A DNA stretch of 64,000 nt from assembly GCA_024234735.1 (NCBI GenBank), contig JACKNV010000002.1, forward strand, positions 62,001-126,000, read 5' to 3'. This document shows positions 24,569 through 34,024 of the stretch, piece by piece. The notes below the pieces were generated by a model. It worked only from the letters and a program-made list of their open reading frames with translations, ran no database searches and had not been told where the DNA came from. The stretch is from Pseudomonadales bacterium (GTDB taxonomy: Bacteria; Pseudomonadota; Gammaproteobacteria; Pseudomonadales; Halieaceae). Numbering within the stretch: position 1 is the first letter of the stretch; the number at the start of each line of letters is the position of its first letter. Position numbers and translations under genes: made by a program.

Positions 24569-25684
24569 TCAGTCGGGCAGGCTCGTGCTGCGCATGGCTT
24601 TGGCCATCAGGCGCAGCTCCGCGATGCCGAAACCCGAGCGGGTGAACAGGTTGCGCAGTAGCTGGGCCACTTCCCGCCTGCCCAGCCGGGGGCGCAGGAA
24701 CGCACCGGGAAGGGGCGGCGCCCACTCGGCCAGCCCGGCCGCCGACATGGCGTGATAGCCGGTGGGGCGGTCGGCGTCGAACAGGTCGCCATCGGCGAAA
24801 TGCTCGAACTTGTGGCCGTCCGGGCCGAACCAGTAATCAAAAATCTGGCTGCCCAGGATATGGCGGCCAATGCCCCAGGCGCGGCGAAACCCCTGGTGCT
24901 GCAGCACGGCGCCGCCCATGCCGACCTCGTCGAGGTCGGGCACCTCGAAGGCCGCGTGCTCGATGTCGGTAACAGGCAGCCTGGCCACCACGAAGCTGTG
25001 GTGATCCGCCGGCTCGGCTCCCCGGTCGCAACGCATGAAGGCCACCGCGGGGCGGCCGTCGGGGAGCGCCTGCACGTCGGAGGGGATCAATCCGAGGTTG
25101 TCGATATAGAAACGCGCGGTGGCTTCCCAGCGGGGTGTGCCCAGGACCATATGCCCCAGGCGCAACACCCGGGAGGGGCGACGCGGATGGCGCAGGGGTG
25201 CGTTGCTGCGCGGCCGGTCGGCGCCGCGGTTGAGCGGCTGCGCCTCGCCACAGGATGGCAGTGCCCGCCAGTCTGCAAACCAGGCTACCCGCACCTGCAG
25301 GCCATTGGGGTCGCGCAACAGCACCCCGGGTGGATTGCCGGGTAGATCCTGGGGCACGGGCCCGGGGCTGCCGGTGGCCCGGGCCAGCTGCTCCAGTTCC
25401 GCGCAAGTGCGCACCGCGAAGGTAGGGCCAATGAAGCTGGCCACCGGCGCCTTGCGATAGATGATGGCCACCGGTGCCCCCGCCTCGGCGCTGAACATCT
25501 CGGTGTCGCGCGCGCCGGCAACCGTCTGCAGCCCGAATGCGGTGAAAAACGCCCTGGCACGCTGCAGCTGCGGCCCCTGGAACTCCAGCAGGGCAAGATC
25601 GTGCACCTTCACGTGGGGTGCGCTTGCGCGCGGGACCTCCTGGTAGCTGGCGCCGGAATCGGGGTGTACACCGGGGGCGGTCAT
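24569..25684 (-). CDS. Two-domain VOC protein, extradiol ring-cleavage dioxygenase-like
   Basis: 371 aa with two vicinal-oxygen-chelate modules, as in 2,3-dihydroxybiphenyl or catechol 2,3-dioxygenases. The N-terminal, non-catalytic module lies at residues about 27-135 (VHDLALLEFQGPQLQRARAF). The C-terminal module has the Fe(II) ligand pattern: His in LGHMVLGTPRW, His in IEHAAFEVPDLDE and Glu in GHKFEHFADGD. The hydroxylase-VOC-FAH order gives catechol formation, meta-cleavage and product hydrolysis. A divergent TetR gene starts about 100 bp upstream of it. Confidence 0.88.
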   Translation of the reverse strand: MTAPGVHPDSGASYQEVPRASAPHVKVHDLALLEFQGPQLQRARAFFTAFGLQTVAGARDTEMFSAEAGAPVAIIYRKAPVASFIGPTFAVRTCAELEQLARATGSPGPVPQDLPGNPPGVLLRDPNGLQVRVAWFADWRALPSCGEAQPLNRGADRPRSNAPLRHPRRPSRVLRLGHMVLGTPRWEATARFYIDNLGLIPSDVQALPDGRPAVAFMRCDRGAEPADHHSFVVARLPVTDIEHAAFEVPDLDEVGMGGAVLQHQGFRRAWGIGRHILGSQIFDYWFGPDGHKFEHFADGDLFDADRPTGYHAMSAAGLAEWAPPLPGAFLRPRLGRREVAQLLRNLFTRSGFGIAELRLMAKAMRSTSLPD

Positions 25685-25783
25685 GGCTTTCCCTTAAACT
25701 TGTAAAGTGACGAAATAAATTAGTTGAATAGTTGTCGTGATGCAAGTATTTTTTCAACAGGCCCTGAGGAGTACCGCCCCGCC

Positions 25784-26416
25784 ATGCCCGCTACCGATCC
25801 TGCCGCCACACCCCGACGTCGCCAGAAACGCGCCGAGGAAACCCGTGCAGCCCTGCTGCGGACCGCCATGAACGCCTTCAGCGTGGGCGGTTATGACAGC
25901 GTCTCGGTACGCCAGCTGGAAGAGGCGGCAGGCGTCAAGCGCGGCCTGGTGGCCTATCATTTTGGCGACAAGGAAGGACTGTGGCGGGCCGTGGTGCAGC
26001 AGCTGTTCGCGGCCCTGGCGGACGATTTCATCAACCGTATCGTCACCCTGGGTGACGTGGCGCCGATGGAAGCGGCGCGGGCCATGGTCAAGGCGTTCGT
26101 GCGCTACAGCGCCGCCCATCCTCAGCTCAATCGCCTGATGATGCAGGAGTGCGCCGGCGACTCCTGGCGTGTGGCCTGTATTGTGGAGGAGTATGTCGCC
26201 CCCATGCTGGAGCGGCTGGGTGCCGCCCTGCCCGAGGCTGCAGCGCTGCTGTGGGGCGAGCGCGATCCGCATCGCTACTACCTGATGGTGGGAGCCGGCG
26301 CCTTCGTGTTCAGCGCCGAGCAGGAGTGCCGCCACCTGTTCGGCATCGACCCCCGCGCGGAGGCGTTCGTCGAGCGCCATGCCGAGCTGGCGGCGGACCT
26401 GCTGATCCGCCCCTGA
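25784..26416 (+). CDS. TetR-family regulator of the aromatic module
   Basis: 210 aa from the ATG at 25,784 (the frame extends upstream to 25,724, but MPATDPAATPRRRQKR is the usual basic N-terminus before the DNA-binding domain). The HTH is AMNAFSVGGYDSVSVRQLEE followed by AAGVKRGLVAYHFGDKEGLW, recognition helix GLVAYHFGDK. The C-terminal domain resembles TetR_C with an RMMQECAG-like core. It is divergent from the VOC-FAH-hydroxylase operon, so it is probably its repressor with an aromatic ligand. Confidence 0.92.
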   Translation: MPATDPAATPRRRQKRAEETRAALLRTAMNAFSVGGYDSVSVRQLEEAAGVKRGLVAYHFGDKEGLWRAVVQQLFAALADDFINRIVTLGDVAPMEAARAMVKAFVRYSAAHPQLNRLMMQECAGDSWRVACIVEEYVAPMLERLGAALPEAAALLWGERDPHRYYLMVGAGAFVFSAEQECRHLFGIDPRAEAFVERHAELAADLLIRP

Positions 26417-26453
26417 GGGGCCGGGGGCGAGGCGCCGCCCGGTATGCCCGGGC

Positions 26454-27749
26454 TCAGCCCAGCTGCAGGGTGAAGGGCGCCGGGTCCTTGTCGAGGATGG
26501 GAAAGGTATTGGCCACCGTGCGCAGGGTGCCGATCATCGGCCCCAGGTGGTGGGCGATCACCGGGATGCCCGAGGTGAGGATGGCAGCCGACAGATCGCG
26601 CTGGGGGTCGGCCCAGGCGAACTTGTTGATCAGGCCGATGTGGCCGTAGGCATAGCGCGTGTGCGGACCCCATACGCCGACGGGTTCGTCGCCCAGCATC
26701 AGGCCGGCGCTGAAGCGCATCGGGAGGAACAGGGTGCGGTCCAGGGTGCGGGTGCCGAACTCCTGGATCGCCCGAGCCACGGTGGTGGCGGAACAGATAC
26801 GCCGGCGCCCCCAGCGGCCGCCGTTGAGCATCATCTGGAAGAAGCGGCTGGCTTCCTCCGCGGTGCCGGCGAGGTTGCCGGCTGGAATTATCGCATCCTG
26901 GAAGCGGGGGTCGTTGCAGACTTCCTCCAGGGTCTCGATGTCGGTGCCCAGGGCGCGCTTGATGAAGCGGCTCAACAGCGGGCCGGGGCGCGGCCCGGTG
27001 GCGTAGGTCAGGGCCAGGTCGTCGCGGTACTGCGGCTCGATCCCGTAGCTGAAGTATTTCATGCCCATCGGCTCGCGGATTTTTCGGGTGATATAGGCGT
27101 TGATGTTGTCACCGGTTACCTTGCGCACCACGCGCTCCAGGACGAACCCCCCGGTGATGGCGTGATAGGCCAGCTTGGAGCCGTCGGTGACTATGGGTTC
27201 GGCATCGCACAACAGCTCCCAGGTCTGGTCCTCGTCCCACAATGTCTCGATGGGGGCGTCCTTGGGCAGGCCCGGGATGCCGCCGCGATGGGCCAGGATC
27301 TGGTGGATGGTGATGTTGTCCTTGCCCTTGCGGGCGAACTCGGGGGCGTAGAAGGCCACCGGGTCGGATACGTTGATCAGACCCTCTTCCTGCAGCATGT
27401 GCATGAGCAGGGCGGTGATGCCCTTGGAGGTGGAGTACAGGCACATGGGGCTCTCGGGGGTCGCCAGGACTTTCTCGCTGTCGGGGCTGTCGTGCGGGCC
27501 GTTGCCGCGCACATGGCCGATGGCCCGGGACATCAGCACCTTGCCGCGGTGGCGGATATTGATCGTGATCGCCGGGTGGACGCCGGTTCGGTACACCCTG
27601 AGTATGTTGTCCCAGATGGCCTCCACGTCCGACTCCAGCAGCCCCACTTCGCGCGGGTCCACCTCCGCCTTGTGGTCGATAGTGGTGACCGAATCCAGGT
27701 CGCGGGGGATATCGCTCAGATGGAACAGGTTGCGGCGCAGCAGTTTCAT
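26454..27749 (-). CDS. Beta-lactamase-fold serine hydrolase / class VIII-like esterase
   Basis: 431 aa, cytoplasmic (no signal peptide). The active-site tetrad S-T-S-K is at residues 106-109 (MCLYSTSKGITALL), and the tyrosine motif position is YHAITGG (Tyr of the Y-x-N triplet). These features define the class C beta-lactamase/family VIII esterase group, which hydrolyses short esters rather than antibiotics. The C-terminal part contains GDEPVGVWGPHTRYAYGHIG, the HxG-like third motif. It faces the TetR gene convergently; the acyl-CoA synthetase is upstream on the same strand, 89 bp away. Confidence 0.9.
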   Translation of the reverse strand: MKLLRRNLFHLSDIPRDLDSVTTIDHKAEVDPREVGLLESDVEAIWDNILRVYRTGVHPAITINIRHRGKVLMSRAIGHVRGNGPHDSPDSEKVLATPESPMCLYSTSKGITALLMHMLQEEGLINVSDPVAFYAPEFARKGKDNITIHQILAHRGGIPGLPKDAPIETLWDEDQTWELLCDAEPIVTDGSKLAYHAITGGFVLERVVRKVTGDNINAYITRKIREPMGMKYFSYGIEPQYRDDLALTYATGPRPGPLLSRFIKRALGTDIETLEEVCNDPRFQDAIIPAGNLAGTAEEASRFFQMMLNGGRWGRRRICSATTVARAIQEFGTRTLDRTLFLPMRFSAGLMLGDEPVGVWGPHTRYAYGHIGLINKFAWADPQRDLSAAILTSGIPVIAHHLGPMIGTLRTVANTFPILDKDPAPFTLQLG

Positions 27750-27838
27750 TAATATCGTTCTCCGTTTAACAATACTCGTTGTGTGGTCATGTTAAGGGCA
27801 TTGGGACGCGCCGCGCAAGGCGCGCGCCGGCGCCTGTG

Positions 27839-29527
27839 TCAGCCGCTGGCGGCGCGGCGCGCCTGTTCGCGCAACACTTTCTTGTCGATTTTGCCCACTG
27901 GCGTCAGCGGCAGTTCGGGGATGAACTCGATGACTTTCGGCACTTTGTAGGGCGACATATTGGCGCGACAGAAGCCGGTAATCTCCTGGCGCAACTCAGT
28001 CCGGTCGCGGTCCGCCGCTTGCGGGGCGAGCTGGACGAACAGGTGCACGACCTCGCTGCCCGCCCGCACCGGGTCGGGGGTGCCAACGACGGCCACGCGT
28101 TCGATGGCCGCCAGGTCGGCCAGCTTGTCCTCGACCTCTACCGAAAACACTTTGTAACCGCCGACGATCAGCATGTCCTTGGCGCGGTCGCACAGGTGGA
28201 TATAGCCCTCGTCGTCCATGAACCCCACGTCGCCGGTATACATCCAGGTCCTGCCGTGCCACTGGCGCAGTGCCCGCGCGGATTCATCGGGCAGGTTGAG
28301 GTACCCCTGCATCACCTGGGGACCGCTGGTGATGATTTCCCCGGGTTCTCCGCGGGGCATCTCCCCGGCGCCGGTTTCCAGATCCACGATGCGAGTGTCC
28401 GCTCCCGGCAGGGGTATGCCCACTGCATCGGGTTTTATCCGGCCCGGCGGGTTCATGGTATGCACCGGGCCGGTTTCCGTCATGCCGAATACGTCGCACA
28501 GCTTGCCCTGGCCGAGCAAGGCTTCGATACGGGTGCGATCCTCGCCGGTAAGCGGTGCGGCGCCGGTGGCGGCGGTGCGCAGGCGGGAGAAATCGATCTG
28601 CCGGCTGGTCGGGTGGTTGACCAGCATCTGGTAAACAGTGGGCACACCGCCCATCCGGGTCGGCGGGCAGGCGATCATCTGCTGGCAGAAGTGTTCGATA
28701 TCGCGCGGGTCGGGGATCAGCAACACCTGCGCCCCCAGGGCGAGTCCGCCTATCACGAAGGACAGGCCGGCGACGTGGAACATGGGGAAGGCGGTGGCCA
28801 CCACCTCCCCGGCGTCCTCCCAGGGGAGGTAGACCGCGGTCATCCGCGGGTTGGACAGCAGCGTGCGCACGCTCAGCATGGCGCCCTTGGGGCGACCGGT
28901 GGTGCCACCGGTGTACTGGATCATGAAGGTGTCGTCGGGCTGTGATGCCACCGCATCAAAGGTGGTGGCAGCCCCCGGCATGAGCTCGCTCCAGGTGTGG
29001 GCGGCGACACCCGGCAGCGAGGGCACCAGCGCCGGCGGCGCACCCAGGCAATCCCCGGGGGCGGTGGTGACCACGCTGTGCAGGCACTCGGGGACCGCGT
29101 CCATACCCGCCAGGGCCGGAGCGATCAATTCCGGCAGCGACAGCAGCACCGAGATGCCGGCATCGCGAATCTGGTGCTGCAATTCACCCGGCGCCAGCAG
29201 GGGCGATACCCCGCTGCCGACGCAGCCGACGCGGGCGATGGCGACCACGGCGATGGCGTACTGCGGCAGGTTGGGCAGGTGCACCCCGACCACGTCGCCG
29301 CGGCCCACTCCCAGGCCCGTGAGGACGTTGGCAAGGCGGTTGGCCAGCTCGTCCAGCTCTCCGTAGCTGAATGTGCGCTGCATGAAACGCAGCGCCGGCG
29401 CGGAGCCGTTGGTGTGGGCATGGTCGGCGACGCAGCGCCCGAGGTCGCGGTCGTCGAATGGAGCCGGTTCGACGCCCATTTCGCGGTGGATGCGCAACCA
29501 GGGGGCAGGGGAAAGTTCAGCGGTCAT
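27839..29527 (-). CDS. AMP-forming acyl-CoA synthetase
   Basis: 562-aa ANL-superfamily enzyme activating a carboxylic acid to its CoA thioester via an acyl-AMP. The P-loop-like A3 motif is IQYTGGTTGRPKGAM, A5 is FGMTETGPVHTM, A8 is YTGDVGFMDDEGY, and A10 near the C-terminus is PLTPVGKIDKKVLR, whose Lys is the catalytic one. No signal peptide. Acid specificity cannot be read; in this gene neighbourhood it may activate fatty or aromatic acids. The methyltransferase upstream on the same strand starts about 100 bp away. Confidence 0.95.
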   Translation of the reverse strand: MTAELSPAPWLRIHREMGVEPAPFDDRDLGRCVADHAHTNGSAPALRFMQRTFSYGELDELANRLANVLTGLGVGRGDVVGVHLPNLPQYAIAVVAIARVGCVGSGVSPLLAPGELQHQIRDAGISVLLSLPELIAPALAGMDAVPECLHSVVTTAPGDCLGAPPALVPSLPGVAAHTWSELMPGAATTFDAVASQPDDTFMIQYTGGTTGRPKGAMLSVRTLLSNPRMTAVYLPWEDAGEVVATAFPMFHVAGLSFVIGGLALGAQVLLIPDPRDIEHFCQQMIACPPTRMGGVPTVYQMLVNHPTSRQIDFSRLRTAATGAAPLTGEDRTRIEALLGQGKLCDVFGMTETGPVHTMNPPGRIKPDAVGIPLPGADTRIVDLETGAGEMPRGEPGEIITSGPQVMQGYLNLPDESARALRQWHGRTWMYTGDVGFMDDEGYIHLCDRAKDMLIVGGYKVFSVEVEDKLADLAAIERVAVVGTPDPVRAGSEVVHLFVQLAPQAADRDRTELRQEITGFCRANMSPYKVPKVIEFIPELPLTPVGKIDKKVLREQARRAASG

Positions 29528-29623
29528 GGTGTACCTGTCTTGTATTATTTTGGTGATGCGGACCGCTATTTATACAGGTAATCGGCGGGCAGGCCCAGCG
29601 GTCGGGGCGGCGACGCCGCCCCC

Positions 29624-30475
29624 TCAGGGCCGGGTCGCCGTCACCAGCCAGATCGCCACCGGCAGTTCAAGCGCCCCCTCCTGGAACCAGCTTTGCAGCG
29701 CCGTTTCCACCGCGGCGAATACCCGCTCGGTCGGCGCGTCGGGGTGCTGGGCCAGCAGGCGGCTCAGCGGCCCGATCCGCGCCAGGTCGCGCACCGCTTC
29801 GCCCAGGGTCGGGGCCGAGCTGAAGCGCAGGCGGGTGAGCAGGGGCTGCATGCTTATCTCGCTGAAGCCAGCTCCCTCGAGGATGCCCGTTACCCGGTCG
29901 GCATCGCCAAACGCGAACGGCCCTGGGGCGTTGGGCGGCATCGGTTCGGGCGGGGGCAGGTGCTGCAGTGCCGCCTGCAGGGGGATCCAGGCCCAGGTAT
30001 TGTTCTTTATCCCCTGCCAGCAGCAAAACGCGAGGTTGGCCCCGGGCTGCATCGCACCGTGGATATTGGCGAAGGCTGCCGGCGGATCGTCGAAAAACAT
30101 CACCCCGAAGCGGGAAAACACCAGGTCGAAGCTGCCCGGTTCGAAGGCATGGTCGCTGGCATCCGCCTGTACGAATCGCAGCGCGGCGCACCCTGCCGGT
30201 AGGGAATCGGCCTTGGCCTGCGCCACCGCCAGCATGGGCGCGGAGATGTCCACACCGGTAACCTGCGCGTCTTCGCCCAGGCGCTGGGCCAGCATCAGGC
30301 TCTGGCTGCCGCCCCCGCAACCCACGTCCAGGGCATTCCCGCAGCCTGCCAACTGGGCATGGTCCAGCAATGCCTCGGTGACGGGGCGCAGCAGCCGCGC
30401 CATGGTATCGTCGTCCTGGGCCCAGCGTTTGCCGGCTTCCCCGTTCCAGTACTCGAACTGTTGCGCATTGCTCAT
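29624..30475 (-). CDS. Class I SAM-dependent methyltransferase
   Basis: 283 aa starting MSNAQQFEYWNGEAGKRWAQ (start at 30,475; a longer frame exists upstream but begins in non-coding DNA). Motif I is ALDVGCGGGSQSLMLAQRL, motif II VTGVDISAPMLAVAQ, and the post-I acidic D-I is present; FDLVFSRFGVMFFDDPPAAF is the family core. The N-terminal W-N-G-x-x-G-x-x-W pattern is shared with a group of small-molecule methyltransferases, often near lipid or CoA genes. Substrate unknown. Divergent from the small secreted-protein gene at 30,630. Confidence 0.9.
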   Translation of the reverse strand: MSNAQQFEYWNGEAGKRWAQDDDTMARLLRPVTEALLDHAQLAGCGNALDVGCGGGSQSLMLAQRLGEDAQVTGVDISAPMLAVAQAKADSLPAGCAALRFVQADASDHAFEPGSFDLVFSRFGVMFFDDPPAAFANIHGAMQPGANLAFCCWQGIKNNTWAWIPLQAALQHLPPPEPMPPNAPGPFAFGDADRVTGILEGAGFSEISMQPLLTRLRFSSAPTLGEAVRDLARIGPLSRLLAQHPDAPTERVFAAVETALQSWFQEGALELPVAIWLVTATRP

Positions 30476-30629
30476 GGCTGTTTTCCCGCTGTTGAAAAGG
30501 GCCATTATCATCCCTGGCGGCAGCCGGTGCCAGAATTGATATGTGCCGGGGTATTTGCGGGCGAGCACAGTGGCCAGCAGGCGCGGTATCGGCGACAATC
30601 GGGGACATCGACTGCAAGAGGTATCGACC

Positions 30630-31043
30630 ATGCGTGGCATACTGTTTTACCCGGGCCTGCTCAGCCTGTTGTTCCTGGCGCCGCTGGGCGCGCTCGCGCA
30701 GGAGGGCGACGAGCAGCCATTGCAGAGCGATTGGCTGCAACTGGTAAAAGGCTATCGGGACCAGGGCACCGGGGTGGAGATGCGCGAGGTGGAATACGGT
30801 GAGGAGGCGGGCGCCCGCACCGTCACCCTGGCCATCCCCAAATCCTCCCGGATTCGGCCCGACGACATCGAGGAGGTGGTGGTAGTGGGCCGCCGCCCAC
30901 CCAAGGCCGAGCCCCTGGATATCACCTACGAGTGGCTGGACGATTACGACGACGACAACTATGGCCTGGTCATCCGCCTGGGCAAGGATTCCAACTGGCC
31001 GATAAGGCTCTACCTGGATTCCCGTTCCGCATATATGGACTGA
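30630..31043 (+). CDS. Small secreted hypothetical protein
   Basis: 137 aa from ATG 30,630. A clear Sec signal (MRGILFYPGLLSLLFLAPLG, cleavage after ALA) gives a mature 115-aa acidic periplasmic protein with two short beta/helix segments (IPKSSRIRPDDIEEVVVVGR; ITYEWLDDYDDDNYGLVIRL). The EVVVVGR element resembles the plug-domain TonB-box-like motif of TonB receptors, but no barrel is present. Function not recognised. It lies 61 bp before the sulfatase gene on the same strand. Confidence 0.72.
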   Translation: MRGILFYPGLLSLLFLAPLGALAQEGDEQPLQSDWLQLVKGYRDQGTGVEMREVEYGEEAGARTVTLAIPKSSRIRPDDIEEVVVVGRRPPKAEPLDITYEWLDDYDDDNYGLVIRLGKDSNWPIRLYLDSRSAYMD

Positions 31044-31104
31044 CAGGCGCGCCTCCAGGTGGAAGGGGTAACCTGGTTGTCTGCGTAAAGACAGGAGAAT
31101 AACA

Positions 31105-32886
31105 ATGAACGTGTTCGCGAGATCGCGCCTGCGGGCGCTCGTGGCGGCGGCCCTGCTGGTGACCGGTCACGGCATCGTGGTGGCCGAACCCCAGAGCGCA
31201 ACCCCGCCTCCCAATCCCTACCAGGTTGAGCGTTCCTGGCCGCCGTATTTTCTCGAGCACAGGAAGCTGTTTACCGAGCAGGCAGGCACATACCAGGCCG
31301 GGGACAATCCGGTGTGGACCATTCACGTGCCCGGGGGGTGGATAGGCAACAGTACGATCATCGAGGGGGATGACGGTCTTATCGTCTACGATACAGGGGT
31401 CAACATGGCTGCGGGTGAATATATCGCCGCCGAGATCCGCAAGCTTTCCGACAAGCCCATCAAGGCCATTTTCTACTCCCACCATCACGGCGACCATTAC
31501 AACGGTACCCAGGCCCTGGTCAGCCCGCAACAGGTGGCCGACGGCAGTGTGAAGATATACGCATGGGAAAATTTCGAGCGCGAGAAGGCCAACGAGTTCG
31601 GCGCGATCCTGCCGCGCCAGATCATGGGTGCACTTTATTATGGGCCCGATCTGTTGCCGCCGGAGGAGGAGCATTACCACGGTTGTTGCGGCGACAAGAT
31701 TCTGGGAGTCAAGACGGGCTATATCCCCCCCACCGACACCTTCGACAAGAATGTAGAACTCGAGATTGCCGGGGTGCGGATAGAGGTGTTTTACACCGGT
31801 GGCGAGGCCATCTCCGAATTCGGTCTGTACCTGCCGGATATGGACATGGTGTTGATCGGTGATGAGTTTTTCTACGCCCTGGCCAATATTCATTCCATTC
31901 GCGGCTCCAAACCACGCCTGCCGGAAAATTATATGCGGGCGCTGGACACAGTGCGGGAAATCCAGCCCGAGTGGCTGCTGGGCTCGCATATCATGCCCAT
32001 GCACGGCCGCGAGAAAATCCAGCGCTATGTGACCACCAGCCGGGACGCCATCCAGTATCTGTGGGACCAGGGAATACGCTATATCAACAAGGGTTATACA
32101 CCGACCGAACTACAGCATCAGTTCAAGGCGTTACCTGCCTATCTCGATGTCGCGCCCTACACCAGCCCCATGTACGGCACGCCCTGGATCATCGCGCCGG
32201 AGATCTATACCGGATGGGTGAGCTGGTTTTCCGGTGACGCCACCGACCTGTTCCCCACCGAACCGGTAGCCAGGGCCAGGCGTTACGTGGAACTGATGGG
32301 CGGGCGCGACAAGGTGATGGCCGAGGCCAGGCGGGCATTCGATAGCGGCGATCCGCAGTTTGCCGCGGAACTGACCCAAATGCTGGTGCGCATAGACCAC
32401 CAGGACTGGGATGCCCGGCACCTCAAGGCTGCGAGCCTGCGCCAGCGCGGCTACCAGGAGATCAACACCATAGCGCGTGCCTGGTACCTCAACGGGGCCA
32501 ACGAACTGGATGGCAAGCTGAATCCGGCGATGCTGGCGAACCGCGGCCTGCAAAATATCCAGGGGCAGTTGAGCGGGGCGGAGTTGCTGGAAAGCTGGCG
32601 CTATCAGGTAGATCCCGAGAAAGCGGGGGACACGGGTATGGTGGTCGGTTTCGAATTTACCGACAGTGGCGATGCCTATACCGTTGAATTGCGCAACAGC
32701 ATCCTGGAAATCACGCCCGGGCCGGTGGCGGCGGACCTGCCCGTGGTGCGTATCAGTGCAGCGCAACTGCGCGAGGCCATGGAGGGTAAACCACTGCCCC
32801 CGGGAGCGGGCGCTACCGGGGAACTGCAGGACCTGCTGGCGTATCTGGATCTCAGCCCCCCGGAAATTTTTATGCACTTGCGCTAG
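31105..32886 (+). CDS. SdsA1-like alkylsulfatase (metallo-beta-lactamase + SCP2)
   Basis: 593 aa. The signal region is ALVAAALLVTGHGIVVA. The metallo-beta-lactamase zinc site FYSHHHGDHYNGTQAL lies near residues 123-138, with His126, His128, Asp130 and His131. Further zinc and active-site blocks are GEAISEFGLYLPDMDMVLIG and LLGSHIMPMHGR. A C-terminal SCP2/sterol-carrier-like domain (about residues 470-593) is typical of the SDS-hydrolysing alkylsulfatase family, which releases sulfate from long-chain alkyl sulfates. The DUF1254 gene starts 40 bp downstream, so they may be an operon. Confidence 0.94.
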   Translation: MNVFARSRLRALVAAALLVTGHGIVVAEPQSATPPPNPYQVERSWPPYFLEHRKLFTEQAGTYQAGDNPVWTIHVPGGWIGNSTIIEGDDGLIVYDTGVNMAAGEYIAAEIRKLSDKPIKAIFYSHHHGDHYNGTQALVSPQQVADGSVKIYAWENFEREKANEFGAILPRQIMGALYYGPDLLPPEEEHYHGCCGDKILGVKTGYIPPTDTFDKNVELEIAGVRIEVFYTGGEAISEFGLYLPDMDMVLIGDEFFYALANIHSIRGSKPRLPENYMRALDTVREIQPEWLLGSHIMPMHGREKIQRYVTTSRDAIQYLWDQGIRYINKGYTPTELQHQFKALPAYLDVAPYTSPMYGTPWIIAPEIYTGWVSWFSGDATDLFPTEPVARARRYVELMGGRDKVMAEARRAFDSGDPQFAAELTQMLVRIDHQDWDARHLKAASLRQRGYQEINTIARAWYLNGANELDGKLNPAMLANRGLQNIQGQLSGAELLESWRYQVDPEKAGDTGMVVGFEFTDSGDAYTVELRNSILEITPGPVAADLPVVRISAAQLREAMEGKPLPPGAGATGELQDLLAYLDLSPPEIFMHLR

Positions 32887-32925
32887 TGTTGGCCCGGTTT
32901 GAGAACTGAATAAGGGAGAACGATC

Positions 32926-34020
32926 ATGTCAGGACTATTGTTGGGACGACGCGTACGGGAGCTGCTGGTCGTTGCAGCCGCCGTGGCCGGGCTGGGCGGC
33001 CCGGCTCGGGCGGCCGATACCGTTGAGGACTACATCAGGGAGTACCCCAACCAGGAGCAGACCCGGATGATGAATGCCTGGTTGCAGGATCATCAACCTG
33101 GCACCTTCCACTTCAGCGGGCTGGTTGATCCATCCGATACGACAGTGGTGACCCCGCAGGCGACGGTCGACTACGGATACAACTGGTTCAGTGTGTCCAA
33201 CGGCCCGGCGATCATTGACACGCCGCAGTACGACCGGTTTTTCTCGGTGTCCATCTTCGATATGCAGCACAACGTGCCTGCTGTCATCGTCAATCCCGAA
33301 CGCCCGATCGTGGTCGCGCGCCCGGGTCAGGCGATTCCCGAGGGCGATTTCACGGTCGTCGAGCTGGAAACCGACCAGGGGTTGGCGTTTACCCGCATGG
33401 TCGTCGTGGATAACATGGAGGCGGTGCGCGAACTCAGCAAGGCGATCACCATGACCGGGGGTGATGGCGACATGCAGCGCGCCGTCGCGACCTTCTCCCC
33501 GGAGGTCGAAGAGGAGGCGCTGGCGTTGATTCGCGAGCGGGTGGCCACATCCAACCCGGATGCCGCTTTCGGCAAGCGTTCCGGCGATATCGACCCGCTG
33601 GTGCTGGCGCGCGCAGTCAACCTGGGCCAGCTCGGCACCCCACCCGACTCGGTGCGCTACCGGGTGCTGTTCGCCGACGATTCCGGCCAGCTGTTCAATG
33701 GCAACGACAGTTATGTACTGACCGTGCCCGCCGGTATCGTTCACGACAATGGCTACTACTCGATCACGATCTACGGCCGCGACGACAAGGCCCTGATTCC
33801 CAATCCGCAGCGGCGCTACGACCGCACCACCTATTCCTCCACCCCGAACGACGACGGCAGCTACACTGTCTCGCTCAACCCGGCGGGGGAAGGAGTCAAC
33901 GCCATCCCCACGGGGGAGGATTTCTACGCCGTGCTCCGCGCGTACGTACCGGTACAGGGCGCGGACCTGACCGTGAAAGCCGAGCGGGTGCAGGCGCCCG
34001 CCGCAACCGGCGAGGACTGA
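32926..34020 (+). CDS. DUF1254/DUF1214 domain secreted protein
   Basis: 364 aa with a signal peptide (LLVVAAAVAGLGGPARAA). The N-terminal module contains DYGYNWFSVSNGPAIIDTPQ and SIFDMQHNVPAVIVNPER; the C-terminal DUF1214-type end contains DNGYYSITIYGRDDKALIPN and SYTVSLNPAGEG. Such proteins are periplasmic and often sit near aromatic, lipid or surfactant degradation genes, without a known biochemical reaction. Placed right after the alkylsulfatase, so a surfactant-degradation context is an inference from position only. The stop is 4 bp before the next start. Confidence 0.85.
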   Translation: MSGLLLGRRVRELLVVAAAVAGLGGPARAADTVEDYIREYPNQEQTRMMNAWLQDHQPGTFHFSGLVDPSDTTVVTPQATVDYGYNWFSVSNGPAIIDTPQYDRFFSVSIFDMQHNVPAVIVNPERPIVVARPGQAIPEGDFTVVELETDQGLAFTRMVVVDNMEAVRELSKAITMTGGDGDMQRAVATFSPEVEEEALALIRERVATSNPDAAFGKRSGDIDPLVLARAVNLGQLGTPPDSVRYRVLFADDSGQLFNGNDSYVLTVPAGIVHDNGYYSITIYGRDDKALIPNPQRRYDRTTYSSTPNDDGSYTVSLNPAGEGVNAIPTGEDFYAVLRAYVPVQGADLTVKAERVQAPAATGED

Positions 34021-34024
34021 CAGG

